A DNA stretch of 64,000 nucleotides from Clostridium sp. AF37-5. GTDB taxonomy: Bacteria > Bacillota > Clostridia > Lachnospirales > Lachnospiraceae. The notes below the pieces were generated by a model. It saw only the letters and a list, made by a program, of their open reading frames with translations, searched no databases and was not told where the DNA came from. Of this stretch, positions 35,741 to 42,679 are shown one piece after another (position 1 is the stretch's first letter; each line of letters begins with the position of its first letter). The translations under genes and the position numbers were made by a program. Location of the stretch: assembly GCF_003477605.1 (NCBI RefSeq), contig NZ_QUDR01000002.1:1-64000 (forward strand), given 5' to 3'.

Positions 35741-35783
35741 AAATAAGCCACAACAAATAACAAAAACTTTTAGGAGGATAATT

Positions 35784-36152
35784 ATGAAGAAAATATTATG
35801 TAGCATCATGATTTTATTATTAACCATATCTGTAACCGGCTGTGATGAAATTGTAACATTGTCGAATGTCGATATAGAAAGAACTACAGTAAAAGTTAAA
35901 GTTGTAAATCAGTATCACCAATACCCGCATAGTTCTTATGCGTATAGCCCAATGACCGGGAAATTTGAGTATGTGTGTATACCGGGAACTTATCTAATTA
36001 CAGTAGAATACCAAGGGGAACAATATGAATTTTCAGGGATGTCCACTTACCGAAAATATAAAGACAAAGTAGGAAAGTATGTAAACGGCATATTACAGAC
36101 GAAAAAATACGAGAATGGAACGACATCTCAAAAAATTGTTGATTTAGAGTAA
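35784..36152 (+). CDS. Small lipoprotein
   Basis: 122 residues. Signal peptide with lipobox VTGC (Cys20), so it is membrane anchored outside. A compact beta domain follows. TAGGAGG fixes ATG 35784. Plasmid-encoded lipoproteins can act in surface exclusion, but nothing here proves that. Confidence 0.7.
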   Translation: MKKILCSIMILLLTISVTGCDEIVTLSNVDIERTTVKVKVVNQYHQYPHSSYAYSPMTGKFEYVCIPGTYLITVEYQGEQYEFSGMSTYRKYKDKVGKYVNGILQTKKYENGTTSQKIVDLE

Positions 36153-36165
36153 CTGGAGGTGCTTT

Positions 36166-36648
36166 ATGGCAAGCAGCAGACCACAAATAACAAAAGAATT
36201 ATCAGAAGCTACCAAAAATCTTATTTGCCCATCCAATGACCCAAGAATCTATTGGGCGCGAGAAGTAACTTTTGATTACTCAACTTCATACTCAAAACGA
36301 GTAGATTTTATGAAGTTTAAGCCACTAAATAATTCAGTGTCAGGGATAGAAAAGGGCGATTTCTATTGTTATGAAGTGAAGTCATCCATCGAAGATTTTC
36401 ATTCGCCAAACGGTCATAATTTCTTTGGCGATTATAATTATTACGTAATGCCGGAAGCTGTATTCGAGCAAGTAAAGCATGAAATTCCATACAATATTGG
36501 GGTATATGTTCCGGGAGAAATCCATTATAGCGGAAAATTTTATGAACTTAAATCAATCAAAAAGGCAAAACGAAAAGACAGAGAGCGACCGGTATCAGAA
36601 ATGTTGTTAATGATGTTTCGTTCAATGGCTCGTGACAAAAGAAAATAA
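36166..36648 (+). CDS. MmcB-like PD-(D/E)xK nuclease-fold protein
   Basis: 160 residues. RVDFMKF, then YCYEVKSSIEDF, gives the D...ExK core of the PD-(D/E)xK fold, followed by NYYVMPEAVFEQV as in MmcB-type DNA-repair proteins. Basic tail. CTGGAGGTG precedes the start. A DNA-end or repair role is likely. Confidence 0.65.
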   Translation: MASSRPQITKELSEATKNLICPSNDPRIYWAREVTFDYSTSYSKRVDFMKFKPLNNSVSGIEKGDFYCYEVKSSIEDFHSPNGHNFFGDYNYYVMPEAVFEQVKHEIPYNIGVYVPGEIHYSGKFYELKSIKKAKRKDRERPVSEMLLMMFRSMARDKRK

Positions 36649-36656
36649 AAAACGCT

Positions 36657-36696
36657 CATAATACGATTCTCATTTCGTCTTAAAACAGACATATTA
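36657..36696 (+). promoter_or_regulatory. Promoter motif with CATAATACG box
   Basis: CATAATACG at 36657, CAGACATATTA at 36686. It drives the dead Cas12f-like gene. No terminator is seen before the sigma factor gene, so both may share it. Confidence 0.8.
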
Positions 36697-36708
36697 TTTA
36701 TAGCGGTT

Positions 36709-36760
36709 GATTTTGCAGCCGAATGATGAGGATATTATACCACTCATTAAAGTTTATATA
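36709..36760 (+). ncRNA. Structured RNA element, left copy
   Basis: GATTTTGCAGCCGAAT, a stem ATGAG/CTCAT, then TAAAGTTTAT. The same order recurs at 38521 with paired base changes in the stem. It lies in the 5' leader of the Cas12f-like gene and is followed by an AU-rich hairpin (TTTATA/TATAAA) and CAAAAA. A guide-RNA scaffold or leader regulator is inferred. Confidence 0.6.
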
Positions 36761-36853
36761 TTAATAATATATTTTAATGTATAAATGCAAAAAAAAGCAT
36801 AGGATTAATATGTAGACACAAAAAAAGGGAAATCAATTTGAGACATGAAAGCG

Positions 36854-36900
36854 AAAGGAGGACGGCAACTCTCTCCGTAATTAAAACGCGAGAAGCTGCC
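36854..36900 (+). promoter_or_regulatory. Hairpin between ribosome site and start codon
   Basis: AAAGGAGG at 36854-36861 is 48 bases from ATG 36910. GGCA/TGCC, TCTC/GAGA and CGT/ACG nest between them (36864-36900). If folded, the effective spacing is about 11 nt. An 11-residue mini-ORF (36845-36880) overlaps the same site. Confidence 0.5.
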
Positions 36901-36909
36901 TAATATTTT

Positions 36910-38505
36910 ATGAATGACAGAAGTATAATTACGAGAAAACTTACATTAATTCCAGCTTTTTCTGATAGACCAAAATGGGAAGAGAAAGTGATGAGTTATA
37001 CAGAGCAGTTTTATATTGATAAGATTGCATATTATAAAAACAAACTGACAAAAACGAAAGGAAAAGAAGAAAAACAAAAAATCAAAGACAAATTGGCTTC
37101 TTTAGAGGAGCAGGAAAATGAATTTGAAGAATCCGGAATACTTACTCAGGCAAATGTAACAGATTATACATATGATTTAGTTCGCAATGCGATGGCAAGC
37201 GAGGCCAATCGCAAAAATGCAATTATTAGTTATATAATATTGGAGTTACTGCACAACGGCGGACAAACAATGGATTTCAATGCAAGGAATAAGTTAATTA
37301 ATGATTTGGTTAATTACGGGCTCCGCGTGAAAGGAAGCAGTAAAGGAAGCTTGTTTGATGAATTAGATATTGAAAATCCATTAAACGCATACGGATTCGC
37401 ATTTAAACAAGATTTAAAGAAAAAAATCAGAGATATGGTAAATAGTAAAAGAGTATTGGATGGAAAATCATCAGTTATTACTTATAAAGCAGATAGTCCT
37501 TTTTCTATCAATAAAGAGAATATGAGTTTTACTCATGATTATAGCTCTTTTGAGGAATTAAGCGACCATATTCGTGACAATGACACCAATTTATACTTTA
37601 ATTTTGGAAGTTCAGGGAATCCTACGATTGCTCGCTTTAAAATTAATTTAGGTGCCGGCCGGCACAAAAAGAACAAAGATGAATTGATTGCCACTTTACT
37701 AAAACTGTATTCCGGAGAATATCAATTTTGCGGAAGCCGTATTGGAATTGAGAAAAACAAAATTATTTTAAATTTAGTGCTGTCAATCCCTAAAAAAGTT
37801 CGTGCATTGGACGAAAATACTGTTGTTGGTGTAAATTTGGGTGTTGCCGTGCCTGCTATGTGTGCATTAAACAATAACGAATATGAACGGTTAGCTATTG
37901 GAAGCGCAGATGAATTCCTTAGAGTGCGCACAAAATTACAGGCGCAAAGAAGAAGATTGCAAAAATCATTGAAAGATGCTTCTGGCGGACACGGCAGGAC
38001 AAAAAAACTAAAAGCATTAGAACGTGTCGCTAAAGCTGAATCTCATTTTGCAAATACATACTGCCATATGATTAGTAAGAGAATTGTGGATTTTGCATTG
38101 AAAAATAATGCAAAGTATATCAATTTGGAAAATCTTACTGGTTATGATACCAATGATTTTATTTTGCGGAACTGGAGTTATTATAAAATGCAGCAATACA
38201 CTACATATAAAGCAGAAAAATATGGTATTATAGTAAGAAAAGTTAATCCATGCTATAATGCACAGGCATGTAGTGTGTGTGGAAACTATGCACCGGGACA
38301 AAGAAAATCCAGAGCCGTATTTATATGCGCAAATCCTGCATGTAAAAGTCATAAAAAGAACCATGGCAAGTTAGATGCTGAATTTAACAATGCAAGAAAT
38401 GTAGCAATGTCTACTTTGTATATGAATGATGGACAAGTAACAGAAAAAAGTTTCAAAGAAGCAAGAGATTATTTTGGAATTGAAGAAGAAATAGAAACCA
38501 TATAA
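36910..38505 (+). CDS. Nuclease-dead Cas12f/TnpB-like protein
   Basis: 531 residues, Cas12f1 length. An alpha-helical N-terminus and beta-rich wedge region lead to a RuvC half matching Cas12f (KLQAQRRRLQKSLK; GGHGR; NWSYYKMQQYTTYKAEKYG). RuvC-I reads VVGVNLGVAVPA: N309 replaces the Asp. RuvC-II keeps E407 (INLENLTG). RuvC-III reads AEFNNARN: E491 replaces the Asp of the usual DxNAARN. The zinc ribbon has CSVC and CANPAC. So RNA-guided DNA binding may be kept while cleavage is lost. No cas1, cas2, transposase or CRISPR array is present. The sigma factor follows. Confidence 0.85.
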   Translation: MNDRSIITRKLTLIPAFSDRPKWEEKVMSYTEQFYIDKIAYYKNKLTKTKGKEEKQKIKDKLASLEEQENEFEESGILTQANVTDYTYDLVRNAMASEANRKNAIISYIILELLHNGGQTMDFNARNKLINDLVNYGLRVKGSSKGSLFDELDIENPLNAYGFAFKQDLKKKIRDMVNSKRVLDGKSSVITYKADSPFSINKENMSFTHDYSSFEELSDHIRDNDTNLYFNFGSSGNPTIARFKINLGAGRHKKNKDELIATLLKLYSGEYQFCGSRIGIEKNKIILNLVLSIPKKVRALDENTVVGVNLGVAVPAMCALNNNEYERLAIGSADEFLRVRTKLQAQRRRLQKSLKDASGGHGRTKKLKALERVAKAESHFANTYCHMISKRIVDFALKNNAKYINLENLTGYDTNDFILRNWSYYKMQQYTTYKAEKYGIIVRKVNPCYNAQACSVCGNYAPGQRKSRAVFICANPACKSHKKNHGKLDAEFNNARNVAMSTLYMNDGQVTEKSFKEARDYFGIEEEIETI

Positions 38506-38520
38506 TCTTTTCTTACGGGT

Positions 38521-38570
38521 GATTTTGCCCCCGAATAGTGAGAGTCCAAAACTACTCACTAAAGTTTATG
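38521..38570 (+). ncRNA. Structured RNA element, right copy
   Basis: GATTTTGCCCCCGAAT, stem AGTGAG/CTCACT, TAAAGTTTAT. Compared with the left copy, the stem changes G-T to A-T and A-T to G-C, which keeps pairing. It is 16 bases after the Cas12f-like stop and leads straight into the hairpin array. Confidence 0.6.
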
Positions 38571-38772
38571 TGTTTTTAAATATATAAATATAAAAATCAT
38601 TTTCCAAATTTATGTATTTTATAATATGTAGATGCAAAAAAAGATTAATTACTAAGTAAACACAAAAAGTATTTTCAGCCACTGATTTTCCTAAATTTAT
38701 GTATTTTTTAATATATAAACACAAAAATCATTTTCCAAGATTTGTATATTTTATAATATGTAGACACAAAAA
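38566..38772 (+). repeat. Tandem RNA-hairpin array, about 44-nt period
   Basis: Units read TTTATGTATT-N4-AATATATAAA then CACAAAAATCATTTTCCAA. The A-run anchors fall at 38591, 38635, 38722 and 38767 (spacings 44, 87, 45), with a decayed unit between. Each unit folds as 10 bp with a 4-nt loop, and unit differences are compensatory or G-U. It occupies the gap between the Cas12f-like and sigma genes. Related units lie at 36753-36825. Confidence 0.65.
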
Positions 38773-38812
38773 TATGCCCCTAATGCAATAGAAACGAAAG
38801 GATGTTTAACAA

Positions 38813-39334
38813 TTGACGGAAGAGCAAAAATGTTTGGCAGAAAAAAATTATAAGCTTATTTTTTCGTTTTTGGCAAAGCACAACCTTTCGGAAGAAGAAT
38901 GGTTTGGCATCGCTGCAATTGGTTTTTGTAATGCTGTAATATCATATAATAAAGACAATTGCGCTTTTAGTACATACGCTTACCGTTGTATGTATAATGA
39001 ATTTTCTAAAGAATGGAACCGAATGCAAAGGCAGGGTGAAATTCCCAAAGACCGGTTGTTATATTACGACCAAGTGTTAAAAACAGACGAATCAGAATCT
39101 TTGCTCGATTTTATTCCGTCCAATGAAAATACAGAAGCTGCTGCCATAGAAAAAGTTTTAGTCAATGAGGTACTGCAAAAATGTAAAAGCACTTTATCTA
39201 AAAGAGATTATCATATTTTTTGTTTATTTTTGCAGGGAATAACATATCGTGAAATTGCTAAGAGAGTTGGAGTTTCACGAGCAATGGCCGGAAAAGTAAT
39301 AACGAAAACATTAAACATGATAAAACATTTGTAA
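38813..39334 (+). CDS. Sigma-70 family factor, regions 2 and 4
   Basis: 173 residues. Region 2 is FSTYAYRCMYNEFSKEWNRM after GIAAIGFCNAV; region 4 is GITYREIAKRVGVSRAMAG. No region 1 or 3, as in phage and sporulation-type small sigmas. The start is TTG with AAAGGA ten bases upstream; the near ATG at 38802 is closed at once by a stop. It lacks its own CAGACATATTA copy. It is the only sigma gene here and the best candidate to read that motif. Confidence 0.85.
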   Translation: MTEEQKCLAEKNYKLIFSFLAKHNLSEEEWFGIAAIGFCNAVISYNKDNCAFSTYAYRCMYNEFSKEWNRMQRQGEIPKDRLLYYDQVLKTDESESLLDFIPSNENTEAAAIEKVLVNEVLQKCKSTLSKRDYHIFCLFLQGITYREIAKRVGVSRAMAGKVITKTLNMIKHL

Positions 39335-39370
39335 AAAGCCATGAGTGGTTAACCCATGGCTTTAATTTTA
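39335..39370. terminator. Bidirectional terminator
   Basis: AAAGCCATG pairs with CATGGCTTT, T-rich on both sides, between the sigma gene and the convergent 39375 gene. Confidence 0.8.
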
Positions 39371-39374
39371 CATA

Positions 39375-39683
39375 TTATATATTTCTACGTATAGAAAAAT
39401 GCTCTTGTATTACATCGTCATTAGAATCTCCAATTCTAATTTGCGGACGTGGATACTCGTCACATATTACAAATGGTTGATTATTCTTTATTGTGTTAAT
39501 AATTTTATCTTGAATAAATTCATAAGCTAAAACTATATCACGGAAATTATCATCAGCAAATATATAATATTTTTTTGTTTCGTTTGTTGACGTTTCAAAT
39601 TCTAAAATTAAATGCTTCTCTTCAATAGTTGTACTAATTTTTTCAATAGTATATGATTGTTCGTCAATTATTAAAGTTCCCAT
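39375..39683 (-). CDS. Small hypothetical protein
   Basis: 102 residues, soluble, beta-rich N-terminus (LIIDEQSYTIEKI) and an FADDNFRDIVLAYEF helix. GGAAGAAGGG precedes the start on the minus strand. It faces the sigma gene across a shared terminator. Not recognised. Confidence 0.6.
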   Translation of the reverse strand: MGTLIIDEQSYTIEKISTTIEEKHLILEFETSTNETKKYYIFADDNFRDIVLAYEFIQDKIINTIKNNQPFVICDEYPRPQIRIGDSNDDVIQEHFSIRRNI

Positions 39684-39700
39684 ATTTTCCCTTCTTCCTT

Positions 39701-39771
39701 ATAAAAATAAATGAGGGACGAAAGCCCCTCATAAAATATGTCTTCAGCCTCGTAAGGTAATGAAGAACTAT
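39701..39771 (-). ncRNA. Candidate small RNA with terminator-like end
   Basis: On the minus strand CTTCA/TGAAG forms a hairpin, followed by TGAGGG/CCCTCA and TTTATTTTTA. TATAAT (39779-39784) with TTGCTC 17 bases upstream could be its promoter. It is divergent from the 39819 motif promoter, as the 5803 RNA is from 5926. Confidence 0.45.
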
Positions 39772-39818
39772 CAATTGTATTATAATACAAAATTTGTAAA
39801 TGAGCAAATGATTTTTCT

Positions 39819-39858
39819 CATAATATGATTTTTATTTTCCCGCAAAACAGACATATTA
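39819..39858 (+). promoter_or_regulatory. Promoter motif with CATAATATG box
   Basis: CATAATATG at 39819, CAGACATATTA at 39848. Confidence 0.8.
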
Positions 39859-39899
39859 GTAATAGATAGAAACTTAAAACGAATCGAGAGGAGCAGCAG

Positions 39900-40169
39900 A
39901 TGTTAACAGAATATGAAATAGACAATATTTGTGACGAGAATGAGCAGGATTGTTATAACTGTGAAACAAGAGACGAATGTGATATGTGCCCTTTGGACTA
40001 TGAAGCACTATTAAAGGAGCAATATATAGACAAGTTAAAGAAACAACGTAGTTTTTGGAAATCATTAAGGAAAACGAATATTTCCGCTATTATAATAGCA
40101 ATCCTTATTATGATAGCGATAAGTCAATTTTGGATAATATTGCATTTATGTATAACTCTTTTGAAATAA
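39900..40169 (+). CDS. Small membrane protein with Cys-rich head
   Basis: 89 residues. The head has CDENEQDCYNC and CDMC words; a membrane segment follows at about 60-86. GAGAGGAG precedes the start. The final 115 bases overlap a hydrophilic reading frame that looks more gene-like than the membrane segment (see next entry), so a frameshift is possible. Confidence 0.55.
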   Translation: MLTEYEIDNICDENEQDCYNCETRDECDMCPLDYEALLKEQYIDKLKKQRSFWKSLRKTNISAIIIAILIMIAISQFWIILHLCITLLK

Positions 40170-40297
40170 AAGAGGAAAAGAAAGAAGCAAGAAAATCTTT
40201 TCTCAACGAACTACAATATGAGCCGGACGAGGAAGAAAAAGTATTGAATTTTATTGAAATGATTCAAGATGTAGACGTTGAGGATAATAATAACTAA
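40055..40297 (+). CDS. Overlapping acidic frame, possible -1 frameshift product
   Basis: Up to 80 residues, Tyr-rich then strongly acidic (YEPDEEEKVLNFIEM). It has no good start: TTG 40055 lacks a ribosome site and ATG 40149 is weak. It is in the -1 frame of the 39900 gene, and a T run (GTTTTTGG) lies at the junction. It could be the natural C-terminus of that gene by frameshifting, or an overlapping gene. Confidence 0.4.
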   Translation: MEIIKENEYFRYYNSNPYYDSDKSILDNIAFMYNSFEIKEEKKEARKSFLNELQYEPDEEEKVLNFIEMIQDVDVEDNNN

Positions 40298-40310
40298 AAG
40301 GAGGGTAACT

Positions 40311-40637
40311 ATGAAAAGGTTTGTATTATTTTTAAGTATGGTATTTTGTCTCGGTTTAAGCATGAACATTTCAAATACATATGCAAAAAATAATGAGACA
40401 GTAAAAACGTCTAATTCTATGGAATTAAAAGAGTCTAAAAAAGAAAAACCAGCTAAAGAAAAGCCAAAAAAGGAAATTAAAGAAAAAGAATGTAAAAAGA
40501 CTCAAAAACAGAGTTTGGATAATCTTATTAGTATTCTTGGTGGAATTTGCTTAGGAATTGGTGTTGCTTTTGTCGCTCTTCATGGAAAATGGAACACATA
40601 TCGTTATTTAAAAATCAAAGATATTAAAAAGGAGTGA
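40311..40637 (+). CDS. Secreted Lys-rich membrane protein
   Basis: 108 residues. Signal peptide to about NTYAKN, a linker of Lys/Glu/Pro (EKPAKEKPKKEIKEKE), then a membrane segment (LGGICLGIGVAFVAL). AAAGGAGGG precedes ATG 40311. It could span the cell wall. Function unknown. Confidence 0.6.
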   Translation: MKRFVLFLSMVFCLGLSMNISNTYAKNNETVKTSNSMELKESKKEKPAKEKPKKEIKEKECKKTQKQSLDNLISILGGICLGIGVAFVALHGKWNTYRYLKIKDIKKE

Positions 40638-40643
40638 TGTAAT

Positions 40644-41267
40644 ATGTCAAAAATAACATATCATAAACCATATCCAACGATTGGACAATTGATAAAAAAT
40701 AAAAACTATGATTACATTTCCTATCGGCTGCGTTACCGTGAGGATGAGCCAGATGGAGAATTTTGTGGATGTTTTGCTGCAAAAGATGGGAATATTATTT
40801 CGCTCGATGGCGATTGCTATGGATTAGATGAAGAAGTGTTAATTTCGAAAGAATGGAGTTATCCAGAGGAGGGAATCAAAAATGGTCTTACCGTAGTTGT
40901 TCCGGGAAGGGAAATTACGAGAGATTATTTAGATTCTTGCGATGAATGGGACGAAGACAATAATGAATCTCTTAAAAAGTCTAAAAGAAATCAAAGGCTT
41001 AATAAACGCAAAAGAGATTTGAAATATCGACACCATCTTAAGCGATTATGCGAATTAGTACTTGAAGATTGTTATTACTATCCGGTACACAAAGAAAAAA
41101 GCGCTGCTAAAAAGCCTAAAACCTATTATAAAAGAACCTATCGCGAAAAAAATCGAATCAAATATTTAAAAAAGCAGTCAAACAGAAAGGTCCGTCATTA
41201 CAAAGGTGAATTACATAAAGGCGGACAATATCGCAAAGTGTATGAAGTTTGGTGGCAGTATGACTAA
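40644..41267 (+). CDS. Basic hypothetical protein
   Basis: 207 residues. An acidic first half ends with YLDSCDEWDEDNNE; the second half is rich in Lys, Arg and Tyr (RRTYREKNRIKY-like), suggesting nucleic-acid binding. AAGGAGTG precedes the start. Not recognised. Confidence 0.6.
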   Translation: MSKITYHKPYPTIGQLIKNKNYDYISYRLRYREDEPDGEFCGCFAAKDGNIISLDGDCYGLDEEVLISKEWSYPEEGIKNGLTVVVPGREITRDYLDSCDEWDEDNNESLKKSKRNQRLNKRKRDLKYRHHLKRLCELVLEDCYYYPVHKEKSAAKKPKTYYKRTYREKNRIKYLKKQSNRKVRHYKGELHKGGQYRKVYEVWWQYD

Positions 41268-41288
41268 CAAGGAGGTGATGCCGATTCA

Positions 41289-41333
41289 TGAAGAAGAAAG
41301 AATACCAAAAAGACGAATGGATTCCATGTTAGA
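41289..41333 (+). CDS. Possible 14-residue mini-ORF
   Basis: MKKKEYQKDEWIPC behind AAGGAGGTGATG at ideal spacing. The strong ribosome site is the only argument for translation. Confidence 0.3.
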
Positions 41334-41375
41334 TGCTAGTGCATGAAAAAATTCACAACCGAAAAGGGAAAAACA

Positions 41376-41453
41376 ATGATACAAGACATAAAAAGAGCAA
41401 TCCGCGAGTTATCTGATAAACTGGACCAGTGGATTGAAGAGTTGCTTTATTAG
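41376..41453 (+). CDS. Possible 25-residue amphipathic peptide
   Basis: MIQDIKRAIRELSDKLDQWI then EELLY, one amphipathic helix. The ribosome site (AAAAGGGAA) is modest. It lies in a gap otherwise free of genes (41268-41503). Confidence 0.35.
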   Translation: MIQDIKRAIRELSDKLDQWIEELLY

Positions 41454-41503
41454 TTCACCCAATGGAATAAAATATTGGATGAATATAAATTCTAAGTATG
41501 CAA

Positions 41504-41514
41504 CAGACATGTTA
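41504..41514 (+). promoter_or_regulatory. Variant promoter motif CAGACATGTTA
   Basis: The only copy with a base change in the 11-mer. It precedes a small gene with a TTG start. Confidence 0.55.
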
Positions 41515-41549
41515 AAAATAAGAAATATTTTAAGAAGGAAGTGATTGTT

Positions 41550-41726
41550 TTGAATGAAATAACATGTTGCGACAAAGACGATTCTGTATTGGTAACGGTA
41601 TCGGATGTCCGCCTGGAAAAAGAAATAAGAGATTTATCCAAAGGAAATCCGGATATCAATATTTTGCTACCTACTCCACAATTGGTTGCTACGTTACCAC
41701 TTAAATATTTACATTTTCACGAATAA
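41550..41726 (+). CDS. Small hypothetical protein, TTG start
   Basis: 58 residues; AAGGAAG is 9 bases before TTG 41550, while GTG 41541 touches the ribosome site. VLVTVSDVRLEKEIRDLS suggests alpha/beta. Unknown. Confidence 0.5.
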   Translation: MNEITCCDKDDSVLVTVSDVRLEKEIRDLSKGNPDINILLPTPQLVATLPLKYLHFHE

Positions 41727-41750
41727 CATCTTCGGATGTTATTTTTTTTG
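41725..41750 (+). terminator. Rho-independent terminator
   Basis: AACATC, TTCG loop, GATGTT, eight T. The promoter box begins two bases later. Confidence 0.9.
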
Positions 41751-41752
41751 CT

Positions 41753-41792
41753 CATAATATGATTTTTGTTTTCCTACAAAACAGACATATTA
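41753..41792 (+). promoter_or_regulatory. Promoter motif with CATAATATG box
   Basis: CATAATATG at 41753, CAGACATATTA at 41782. Confidence 0.8.
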
Positions 41793-41823
41793 GTAATAAA
41801 GGATATGAAAGGCGGTGTTTTTT

Positions 41824-41859
41824 ATGAAAGATATAGAACATAAGGACATTTATCATTAA
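41824..41859 (+). CDS. Leader mini-ORF, 11 residues
   Basis: MKDIEHKDIYH behind AAAGGCGG. First translatable unit of the operon, as at 6008. Confidence 0.35.
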   Translation: MKDIEHKDIYH

Positions 41860-41872
41860 AAAGGAGACGGCT

Positions 41873-42097
41873 ATGAAACGAAGAAAAAATATTGTTACTT
41901 TTGAGAGAAGCGAAACAGGAAAAGCAAATTCAGAGTTTACCATGTTATTGCTTGCTGAAGCCAATTGTGCGAAGGTTTTTGTTTCATATTGGCAGCTCGT
42001 GCATGATGAGGCAGGAATTGACATCATATGCGAAGATGGTGACATTGCATATGAGAAAGTAAAACAAAGCTTGTCGCTTAAAGAAAAGGAGGAATAA
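41873..42097 (+). CDS. Small hypothetical protein
   Basis: 74 residues, soluble: TFERSETGKANSEFTMLLLAE is the main feature in part. AAAGGAGACGG precedes the start. Not recognised. Confidence 0.6.
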   Translation: MKRRKNIVTFERSETGKANSEFTMLLLAEANCAKVFVSYWQLVHDEAGIDIICEDGDIAYEKVKQSLSLKEKEE

Positions 42098-42101
42098 AAC
42101 T

Positions 42102-42323
42102 GTGGTAGCAACAAAAGGAAAAACGAAAGCAGTATTGAATCATCTACAGGCAAAAGGAAGTATTACTTCTATTGAAGCCATTAACTTATTTGGCGCAACA
42201 CGATTATCGGCAATTATTTTTAATCTGCGAAAAGCCGGATATATGATTATATCTGTTCCGCAGAAAGGCGTTGACCGCTATGGAACGAAAATGCAGTATG
42301 CGAAATATACGTTAATTAAGTAG
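42102..42323 (+). CDS. Winged helix-turn-helix protein
   Basis: 73 residues. KAVLNHLQAKGSITSIEAI, then LSAIIFNLRKAGY, gives the HTH and recognition helix seen in small phage regulators; a beta wing (KMQYAKYTLI) ends it. GTG start behind AAGGAGG. Probably DNA binding. Confidence 0.7.
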   Translation: MVATKGKTKAVLNHLQAKGSITSIEAINLFGATRLSAIIFNLRKAGYMIISVPQKGVDRYGTKMQYAKYTLIK

Positions 42324-42334
42324 GGAGGTCATGT

Positions 42335-42679
42335 ATGAAATGGAATGACGTAAGCAAAAAACCAAAAAACGGAGAGGAAGTCTTAGGATTTAGGACTTCC
42401 TCGGATTGGGGAGACGAATATCTTTTATGTACGTTTTTTAAAAAAGGCACTATTATCCAAGACGATTATCCAGTTGCGGGAAATACTCCCGGAAACCGAC
42501 TTTTGGATGCAATATTTAATCCAAAAGACAAAGGCAAAAAAGTTGTTCAAGAAGATTGTTTTTGTTTCCAAGAAGTAAATAAGGATGATTTGCTTGAATG
42601 GAGAGTATGGCGTTCTATACAAAAATGGGCGCGAATTTATAATCCGGACGGAAAAGCATCTATTCCGAGGAAATATTGA
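42335..42679 (+). CDS. DUF551-like accessory protein
   Basis: 114 residues. WNDVSKKPKNGEEVLGF resembles the start of DUF551-type phage proteins, and W-rich words follow (LLEWRVWRSIQKWARI). GGGAGG precedes the start. Family call tentative. Confidence 0.55.
   Translation: MKWNDVSKKPKNGEEVLGFRTSSDWGDEYLLCTFFKKGTIIQDDYPVAGNTPGNRLLDAIFNPKDKGKKVVQEDCFCFQEVNKDDLLEWRVWRSIQKWARIYNPDGKASIPRKY

Noticed and set aside
36910..38505. Ordinary IS605/IS607-type tnpB
   Set aside because: No tnpA, no transposon ends recognised, the length is that of Cas12f, and two RuvC residues are replaced.
38566..38772. CRISPR array beside a Cas12f-like gene
   Set aside because: The repeats have a 44-nt period in which the whole unit, including the would-be spacer, is conserved. 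There are no unique spacers and no adaptation genes.
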